Source: Codonopsis lanceolata
Taxonomy: Eukaryota > Streptophyta > Magnoliopsida > Asterales > Campanulaceae
Assembly: GCA_013146195.2 (NCBI GenBank)
Contig: CM028379.1
Location: forward strand, 112,710,168 to 112,774,167
DNA length: 64,000 bases
Reading direction: 5' to 3'
Part shown: positions 55,979 to 64,000 of the stretch, in pieces
How the letters are laid out: each line of letters opens with the position of its first letter
Position numbering within the stretch: position 1 is the first letter of the stretch
Notes under the pieces: generated by a model
The model's input: the letters and a program-made list of their open reading frames with translations, nothing else
Told to the model about the DNA's origin: nothing
Database searches by the model: none
Program-made: the position numbers and the translations under genes

Positions 55979-57496
55979 AAGCACATACATTCTACTTTTG
56001 TAATAATGTTTTTATGAATCTATAGTAGCAGGTAGTATATCTTAAAGTGTAATATTATGCTAGTTGTTTTGGAGTAATTAGTTTGATTACCTTGCAATTA
56101 TTTACTTGTAATTTATTTTCCTGTTTTGGTAATCTAATCAGCAGGGGTAGACAAGTTAGTTTACAATAGGAAACTTGCTATAGTATTGGTTTATATCTCT
56201 CTTCACGTTCGTACAGTTTGTATAGCTTTGTATCTCTTGAGTTGTGTATAAATAATCAACTAAATCCAACCAACCTAATTAGGTTGGGTTATCTTATAAA
56301 GTGTCTTCTCATCTCTTTCCTTCGGTCTGTTTTGTTTCTTTTTAATTTTGCTTCCGCTACTTTCTTTCTAATCTGTTGTGTTTCCTTATAGCCATGAGAG
56401 ATTCTTTAGATGCATCTTCGAAAACCACAGGGGATTTGTCTTCTTTTCTCAACCTCAAACAGGTAACCCGAATAAGTTACCTAGCATTAGTTCGATTTGT
56501 TCTATAAGTTTTTGTTCTTTTGTAATTAGGTTCTTAAAAAGAAAAATAGAAAATGGGGAATTTATTACAAATGCTTATATTTTATTGAAATAAAAGGGTC
56601 TTGATTTGATTAGCACAACTGTTGTTTATGGGTTTTCCCAAGAGTCGAAAAGTACTAGTTTGGTTGATTGATGGACACAACTTACTGCAATTTTCTCACA
56701 GGCTCTATTCAACAAAGACTAATTGCTACCTCTGTATTTTTTTCGCCATTCGTAGTTGTATGGATCTCATATTAAGTCACTTCTCTTTAAACAAAAAATC
56801 ATCTTAGTATATTGTACAGTATTACATAGGATATACGCACATTTACATTAGTGGGTAATTTAATAATTCTTGCAGATTCTTGAGGTCTGAATCCTTTTCA
56901 CATTAGCTCAACTAAGTTTCATTTCATAATTTTAGGAGTTATATAAGATATCGTCCTCTAGCTTTGACTAACCTGAATAAATTTTTTAATGATCTTTGAT
57001 TATGAGACAGTTTGTAGAGTAATAAAATCCTTCTGTACGCTAATGTCGAAAAGCGTCTTTCCAATCTTTCTTTAGGAAGCCATTTTATTCCGTCATCCAG
57101 AAATTGCTTATTATTCTTTTTCTCAATTTTTTGCTCGTTCTCTATCAGTTACTTGATTAGAGAGATATCTTTGAACCTCTCTCTAATGTTAAATATGAGC
57201 CAATCTTAGACTCAAGATCTTAGGCCCCTCTCTTTTGCCCCATACCGATAAATTTCCTATGAAAACTCTAATTCTATTATATGACATTAGAAGGTTAGAT
57301 ATTCGATTTAAAATAAAGCAGGTTGAGGCATTAATGACTTTCCTATGTTTTTCTTTCTCCTAGTTCTATTTCTCCTTCTTAAAACCTTAATGGGCAGGGG
57401 CAGAGGGGCTTTACTCTCTTTTTACTGACGGGATTCTAACAATTGGTTTTCAGGAGCGTGAGACACAAATCTGTTCAAGCATGTTAGACAACCTTT
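55979..57496. other. Intergenic, possible LTR remnant
   Basis: TATAAATAA near 56246 and a pyrimidine-rich leader before ATGAGAGATTC at 56394 resemble an LTR promoter and the start of a copia gag, but no primer site or LTR pair is present. No gene is called. Confidence 0.3.
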
Positions 57497-57680
57497 TTTT
57501 TTAATAAGAGTATAATATAAAATATAAAGCGTCAATAGAGGAGACGCAGCCTATGTACACGGGAAGTATACAAAGACCATCACTAACTATAAGCTAAGTT
57601 ATTCACAAAAATACAAAAAGGACTAATTCCCTGCGACACCTCCTCGTAACTCCAAAAAGACAACAGATGGAGAATTTGAT
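57497..57680 (-). mobile_element. LINE 3' end fragment
   Basis: A T run is followed by AATAAGAGTATAATAT and CAGCCTATGTACACGGGAAG, like the LINE 3' parts at about 12.7 and 14.35 kb. Confidence 0.6.
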
Positions 57681-57809
57681 TCTTCATGTGATGGACCGAT
57701 AGTTTTGCTCTTACTAATCTAATAATAAATTAATGTTGTTCATCGATATTCTATGGTTGTTTCTAATTGTCGGGACTATTTCTTGATGAAACCCAGGTAA
57801 AGGCCATAG

Positions 57810-59930
57810 TGTAGACACCCCAATTTCGTACCCCTGGTATGCGACATGACATAAAATATCAAGACTTGTTAAAACATTAACAAATGTCAAGTTACAGGGT
57901 CAAAAGTGCAAAAGGACAAAGCAGGATGCACATAAGGACAAATTGCAGGGACCTAAGTGCTAAAAAAGGACTAAGTTTGAAAATTGGGCGTGGCCACCCA
58001 TTAATTTGGGCATGGCGCCCAATTTGGTAGGGAGTGGCGCCCAATTCTCTTCCCACCACTGTTCATCCATTTGTTGCCGCAATTCACAACTCCTGAGCAC
58101 AAGGTACACTCGCTTGATGCATAAAGAAGAAAATGGGTGTGGCTACCAAAGGATTTGGGCATGGCGACCAAATATGAAGGGGGTGGCGCCCAAAAAGCCT
58201 CCTATGTGCACTGTTCATCCAAAGTTTGCCGTAAAATGCAACAAACACTGCGCGGCGTACACCCGGCTGATGCGCGATGAAGAAATTTTTTATTCCACCG
58301 ATGTCCCAGCCTTCTCCTATAAATAGAGGCTCCCGGCTTCTCTTCAGAACAGACATTCCTTCGTAAAGCTTCTCCGCGTTAACGTTACGCTGGAGAATTA
58401 GAGAGCGGTGTGAGATACTGAGAGATCACCTCAAAAGCCTCGAAACCCTGCCAAACTTCCTCCAAACACAAATCCAACCGATAGAAGTGTACCTTAGCCC
58501 CCCAGCTAGGTATCCACCCCTATTCCCCGGCCCAAAATCGTGGAAAGAGCGCTTGCTCGCCCGATTTAAAAGGCCAAATCGCCCAGAAATAAGTCGTTAT
58601 TCCGACCGATTTCACCTACTTCCAAACCAAACAAACAACCAAACAAACAGCTACCCCGCCCGATCCCGAGGCCGAAAAGTAACTTTTAGAGCAGTCACGC
58701 TGCCCAAATTCACACAACACACAAATACACAACACACAACTTCAACAAAAAAAAAGACTCTCTCTCCCCGAGGGACAGAGCGAGCACACCTTAGGCTGTC
58801 TGTAAGTTTCTATTTTTAAGTCTTTCATTTGTTTGTAATAGTATTATTTCCAGTCCGGCCCAATGTAGCCCTATAAGCAGTTGTGCAGCCCGGATTTAAT
58901 TAGGAATTAGTACTAAATGTAGCCGTTATTATGGCAAAATGTTTTTAGATAGGTTTGTAATTATTTACTCTATTTATTCAGTAAAGTCTTTATTTGTAAA
59001 TGTATTATTTCCGGTCCGGTTCAATATCAATATATAAGCAGTTATGCTGTCCGGATTTATTTAGGAAATAATACTAAATGTAGTCGTTACTATGGCAAAA
59101 TATTTCCAAGTATATTTGTAATTGTTTGTAAAAGAGACTGTTGCAAGTCCGTAAATAATATAGATGTAATGGATGTATTTGTAGGCAGTTAATGATTTAT
59201 TTATCTGTTTAATAAATATAACAAAAAACATACTTTAGCCAAAAACCGTTTTGAGACCGAAAGGGCGAGTTGAGTGCCTAGCACCTTCCCAACTCGTAAC
59301 TTAGCCTCCGAACCCGTTTTCTTCATCTCGGTTTTTTTTTCTCGGTTTTGCTTTATTTTTGCCTTAAAATAAAGATGACGACTCTAAAAATATTTTGGAT
59401 CCAGTGGGGCCTCGCAACATCTTTCTTTGCACTTTCACGTTCTCCCCTAAAAAAGGGAGAATGTGAATGGAAAGGTGATGTATTCCTATGTCCTGGTATC
59501 CCCTAAACAAGGGATAACTTGACGTAGAAAACCCAAAGCACCCATAATGATCCGAAATATGCCATAAGGCTATTTTCATAAAATCCATAGTGGGGACGCT
59601 GCAACATCTTTCTTTGCACTTTCACGTTCTCCCCTAAACAAGGGAGGATGAGAATGAAAAGATGATGGTTTCCTATATCCTGGTATCCCCTAAAAAAGGG
59701 ATAACTTGACATAGAAAATCCAAAGCTCCCATATTGGATCAAAAATCCACTAAAGGCAACCGAGGCGCATTCCAACGCTAGCTATTCGACAAAGACTCCT
59801 CCCGCATCTTTGATTTCGTCCTCCCTAAAAAAGGGAGGCCGAACGGAGTGGATGTCACCGCATCCGCACGGACGCGCACCCTTATCCAAGGGCGCATGGG
59901 GCGCGGGAGCACGTTTCCCGAGAACCCACA
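57810..59930 (+). mobile_element. 5' LTR of a plus-strand Tat/Ogre element
   Basis: It starts TGTAGACACCCCAATTTCG and ends GAGAACCCACA (TG...CA), one base before the primer site; length is 2121 bp. A TATA box lies at 58318-58325. Three tandem duplications of about 130-190 bp occur inside (58.0-58.26, 58.84-59.13, 59.40-59.75 kb). The block AACTTAGCCTCCGAACCC links it to the LTRs at 7981-9110 and 28257-29690. The 5' flank gives no check of target duplication because the 3' end is outside the window. Confidence 0.88.
58318..58325 (+). promoter_or_regulatory. TATA box of the Tat LTR
   Basis: TATAAATA lies in CCTTCTCCTATAAATAGAGG, followed by GC-richer sequence. It is the same arrangement as in the reverse-oriented LTR near 29.55 kb. 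Confidence 0.75.
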
Positions 59931-59931
59931 G

Positions 59932-59949
59932 TGGCGACTCCGCTGGGGA
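59932..59949 (+). other. Tat/Ogre primer binding site
   Basis: TGGCGACTCCGCTGGGGA lies one base after the LTR's terminal CA. Confidence 0.92.
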
Positions 59950-60201
59950 CATCGTTTTTATTTTAATGAATAAAAATGAAGGGCTAGACTCATTAACCAA
60001 AACTTTTTTTTTCTTTTGTTTCTAGCTAAAATATGCTTGTTATATTAATTTAAAACAGTCTAATATTGCGTTCATTTAACATCCGTGTCTATATTTGTGG
60101 ATATGATCCTCCATCTTGCAGCAGTTTCATTTCAAATACTGTTACGGATATATTTGAAAATATTCGTATTTAAAAAAAAATCAAATAAAAAAAATAATAT
60201 A

Positions 60202-60232
<31 letters not shown>

Positions 60233-61300
60233 TTATATATGATATATATGTAATTTTTCTTTTTATTTCCGGGCAGCACAACAAACGGGCCGGTGCTTTG
60301 TTTTCAAAATCTTTTCATTTTCGGCCTTATATTATTATTTCCTGCTTTATTTTCATTCTGCAAAAAAATAATAATATACATATATGCATGCATTCATTCT
60401 GTCATTTTATTTTGGGGATTAGGACCCATTTTTAATAAGAATAGATAGATTCCCCGCTTTTCTTTCTATTTCTTGATGATATGCTTGCTTGCTCGCGCTT
60501 AAGCTAAAAAGCCGAGAAAATCCATACATAACAGCAAGACATGCCATATCTATTTTATTTTCTATTTCTATATCTGAAAAAAAACTTTTATTTGCTTTTT
60601 AGATACCGCACACACGCGCACCTGCATATAAATATATTCCGAACTGCTACTCCTACACCATAGCCGCCTACCCTCGCATAAGCCAACGTTAGATCGCATA
60701 TAGTTTTTCAGACACTTCAAAGACCGACCGGTTTTGCATTTTAAATTGTGGGTCGGCCCCAAAAAAAAATGTGCGCAAATCGAAAAAATGTGTGCGCAAA
60801 AAAAAATTCAAGTAAAAAAAATGCGCGAGTCAAATTTTTTTATTACACTGGGTCGACTTATTATTTTCAAATGCTCGACCTAGACCATTTCGAATGGTGG
60901 ATCCTGGAAAGAGTATGCCCTTCGCTCGATCACCCGATCTCTGGGAGTCGAAAGGCGAGGTGGAATACGTTGGTCTATACTGGAGAAAGAATCCACTGCT
61001 CCGGGAAAGTCCCTTTGATCGTCAAAATTAAGCGGGTGCTTATCCTGTCATTTTGTAGGAAAAATAATAAATAATAAAATATACTAATAAAGGCACGCCA
61101 GATCTGAAACCCTAAAGCCTTCACGCCCACCTCTTTCCGATACCAAACCCATTTTCCCGTAAACTCGCCCGACCGAAAGGCAGACAAGATCGCCGATTGA
61201 TACGGAATCGCGTGATCGATCGTAGGGTATCGAAATGCATCGATCAGACGTAAACAGTCAGAGGGTACGCATCCAGCAAGATGGCAAGCCAGAAAAGTGA
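59950..61300 (+). other. 5' leader of the plus-strand Tat element
   Basis: It is non-coding apart from short frames and contains an AT microsatellite near 60199-60250 and poly-A runs. A stretch of higher GC content at 60.85-61.3 kb precedes the gag region. Confidence 0.55.
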
Positions 61301-63700
61301 ACAACCGCCATGGGTACAGATATGTGGGCTCCTGTGGTATGCTCCAACACCAAAGAATGCAAAGAAGCTATTGTGACTTAACTGGTGCACAGTCGATCAA
61401 GATAATGGAACCGGTACAAAGCTTGAAATCCAAGAGGTAATTTCTTCCCCTCAGCCTCCCCAAGAAGCATCAACCTCACATACGCCTCCAAACCCAAACC
61501 CAACCAAACACTAACCCACCAAACACCGCCATCACTCCAAATCCTAATCCTCCACCAACTCCCTACTACCCAAATGTCAATCCTTACCCATCATATCCTC
61601 CATATCCTTTCCCAAACACCAACATTCCCCTGAGTCCAAATGACCTCCCTTTTCCCATAATCAACCCACTCCAAAACAAATCCCACATATGGATCCCCAA
61701 AGCTATAACCCGTCAAAGCAAGTTACTACCTACTTACCTCCTCGATGATCCCGCCATCCAAATTAAAACCATCCAAAATCCACCTCACCACGCTACCCAA
61801 AATCCATATCCCGCCAATAACCCACCAAATTAAAACCCATCCGGTCAAAAAATCCTTACCCGACCTCGTAATCCCTATAACGCCCAAAACCCATATCCGC
61901 CCAAATCCATATCCCAGCCATAATCTATACCCACCAAAAATCCGACCGTAATCCATACCCAACCCAAAATCCCTACCAAACACCACGCCCAAATTAACCC
62001 AGCCTTTCCCAAATCCTACCAAAGATATACCTAAACCACTCCCCAACCACCAAAATGGAGGCCGACATGGAAAACATGAAACCATGATGCTCAAACCGCT
62101 CAACAAAGGGGAATTTTCTACTGGCCTCCGGCATTACAACCTTCAGCAAGATCGCCTCAAAGTTCAAAATGCCCGACATAGAAAAGTTCGATGGGACCGG
62201 ATGCCCTATATCCCATCTAAAATCCTACTCCACTGGTATGCAATCAAGTGGAGCTAGCTTTGAAGCTATGGCTTCCAATTTCACCTCACCCTAGTAGGGG
62301 CTGCCAAGCAATGGTCGATGTTGTCGACGAAGACTCAATACCGGGACCTGATAGTCAAGAATTCCTTGAAAGGTATAAAGACAACACTAGCCCGTAAAAA
62401 CAAAGAGACCTCGAGTCGTGCACCCAAAGGGGAAAAGAAACATGTGCCGAATTTGCATTCGTGTGGAAACGAAGTTGGCCTGCACTTTGATGCACTCGAT
62501 CCACTGAGTCATGCCTGATGTTCATCAAAAACCTCCACCCCATATACCGAACACATGCGGTATCTCCCTTAAGCCAGCCTTTAAAGAAGTAGTGGAGATA
62601 GGGGTTCGATTGATGAAGATATACTGACCGGCAACTAAAAGTCAATACACCCTCCAGCTTCTTTCCGATACTCTAAAGGAAAGAGCACACCAAAGACTAC
62701 CAACATGGTAGGAGATGCATCTTCCACTTTCCCTACCCAAAACTATAGTGCTACTCCATGGTCCTATGGGCCAGACAGGTCTCAGTCAACTCGGTCGGAG
62801 GGAATAATGGCCCAAACAGAAATTTCAGAGGTCAAAACAGGGTCAACCGATACTTTGACAGATTGCAAGCTCCTCGCCCGCGGATATTACTGGGCTAATG
62901 GCTCGTGAGTGTTGAAGCCTTTGGAAAACTACAGCCACCAAACCCTCGGCTCGACAATGGAACCATGCTCAAGATCGTGAGTATCATCGCATAGGGTCAC
63001 CTCACCGATGATGTTATACACTCAAACATGCTATCCAGATTTGATAGATGACAAGGTGATTGAAAACCTCCCCGACCAAATACAAATAATAACCCTCTAC
63101 CTCAAATCAACATGATTGAGGTTGATGAAAAATCACCGTGCCCAAGTTCAAAAAATTAGCCACCCATTACCATATATTCTCATTCCATTCTCTCCATCTA
63201 CATCCATAAAAGAGCCTAGCTGCAATATGCTCTCTTGGGACACTATCCTGGGTAGCCAAAATACTTGCAACATCGAAAAAGCCACTTGGGTCTGTGGGGA
63301 TGTTAGCCACCTTACTAGATCCGGCCGAGCCTACCAACCAAACCCGAAAAAGACCACTCACAAAGACAAAGAAATGTGATATCGGGCTAAGGAGGTGGAA
63401 GATACTCTGTTAGCTCAAATGAAGAAAACTCGTGCCAACATTTCCATCCGGGGCTTACTTCAGGCTTCAAAACCCACCGTGATACCGCCAAATCTCTAAG
63501 TCGTGCAGCTTGTTCCATTGAAACCCTCCAAATGAGCTTACTGTGATGATCTAAACATTCATTTCGAAATGTCATAATGTTTATCTGATCTAGATCCGCC
63601 CAGGAAGGGGCCGACCACATTGATGCTCTTCATATCACCGTGGGAATAATGGAAAAGCGGGTCCCTCGAGTTCGATAGATAACGGTCCTCTCTCGAATGT
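61301..63700 (+). pseudogene. Tat/Ogre gag-protease region, heavily decayed
   Basis: A Pro/Asn/Tyr-rich linker (about 61.44-62.0 kb, NPNPPPTPYYPNVNPYPSYP) precedes a gag core with MPDIEKFDGTGCPISHLKSY (about 62.17 kb), broken by many stops. From 63.2 kb come NMLSWDTILGSQ, CGDVSHLTRSGRAYQPN and EDTLLAQMKKTRANISI, then a protease region with several stops. The same order is found on the minus strand at 4.5-6.6 kb, so the two are family members. The sequence runs into the assembly gap before reverse transcriptase. Confidence 0.75.
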
Positions 63701-63856
63701 ATGTCCCACCGACCTTAGCCAAATTGGGAACAAAAATATCGTAACTTCACTCCTTCCTCACGACAAGAAAGGCATACGACAACACCACCATGTGTCTTAG
63801 GTACCTCGATGTCAACTATTGGGCCACCTTAACCATGCCGCCTGACCCAAGTTTCG

Positions 63857-63956
63857 NNNNNNNNNNNNNNNNNNNNNNNNNNNNNNNNNNNNNNNNNNNN
63901 NNNNNNNNNNNNNNNNNNNNNNNNNNNNNNNNNNNNNNNNNNNNNNNNNNNNNNNN
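63857..63956. other. Assembly gap, 100 Ns
   Basis: It is exactly 100 Ns, the usual placeholder for a gap of unknown size. Confidence 0.99.

Positions 63957-63987
<31 letters not shown>
63957..63987. repeat. (AT)n microsatellite beside the gap
   Basis: About 15 AT units abut the gap, which may be why assembly stopped here. Confidence 0.9.
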
Positions 63988-63991
<4 letters not shown>

Positions 63992-64000
63992 AAGTTGGTG

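Overview
This is a stretch of plant nuclear DNA, most likely from a eudicot. The evidence is an intron-containing plant gene, LRR-receptor-kinase and cupin gene remnants of plant type, and a dense nest of plant transposable elements: Ty3-gypsy Tat/Ogre and Athila, Ty1-copia, TRIM, L1 LINE, tRNA-derived SINE, hAT, Stowaway and CACTA. It is AT-rich with many microsatellites. A run of exactly 100 Ns near the right end indicates a scaffolded draft assembly. Nothing bacterial or organellar was seen.

Layout. 1-4.5 kb is a minus-strand Athila-like element: an integrase fragment, an internal polypurine tract, a spacer with paired GC-rich palindromes, a downstream (possibly envelope-like) ORF, and a second polypurine tract. 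At about 4.53 kb it is fused to a minus-strand Tat/Ogre gag-protease region that runs to its primer binding site at 7.97 kb. The Tat LTR beyond the primer site is split by a 791-bp non-autonomous hAT element. 10.2-21.4 kb holds the only convincing intact host gene, on the minus strand: five coding exons encoding 372 residues, with a roughly 8-kb third coding intron (after the first three exons) packed with LINE, gypsy, TRIM and Stowaway insertions. A hairpin hAT MITE sits in its first coding intron and SINEs lie in and near its 5' leader.

23-28 kb is a plus-strand Tat element (LTR, primer site, gag, reverse transcriptase, two RNase H modules), cut off by a solo-like Tat LTR in the opposite orientation. 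29.7-32.6 kb has a minus-strand copia fragment, an Athila-type palindrome piece and a Tat fragment. 32.6-35.7 kb is a foldback-type element whose arms are built of about 74-bp subrepeats; relatives recur at 41.1-41.6 and 46.5-46.9 kb. 37.6-37.85 kb is a dead copy of a PTAC18-like cupin exon. 38.9-41.0 kb is a composite element with inverted ends, inward-facing tRNA-like modules and a 22-bp minisatellite.

41.95-42.8 kb carries an unrecognised 293-residue ORF. 43-46 kb carries scrambled pieces of inactive-type LRR receptor kinase genes, with a TRIM inside. 49-51.5 kb is a copia gag-integrase reading frame interrupted only by in-frame stops and then joined to a CACTA end. 54.0-56.0 kb is a 5'-truncated LINE with an 11-bp target duplication. 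57.8-63.8 kb is a plus-strand Tat element with an intact-looking 2.1-kb LTR and a decayed gag-protease region.

The genes do not form a pathway. The organising theme is nested insertion around one surviving host gene and several host gene remnants. Exon coordinates come from reading splice sites by eye, and family assignments come from recognised motifs; neither was checked by a database search or RNA data.
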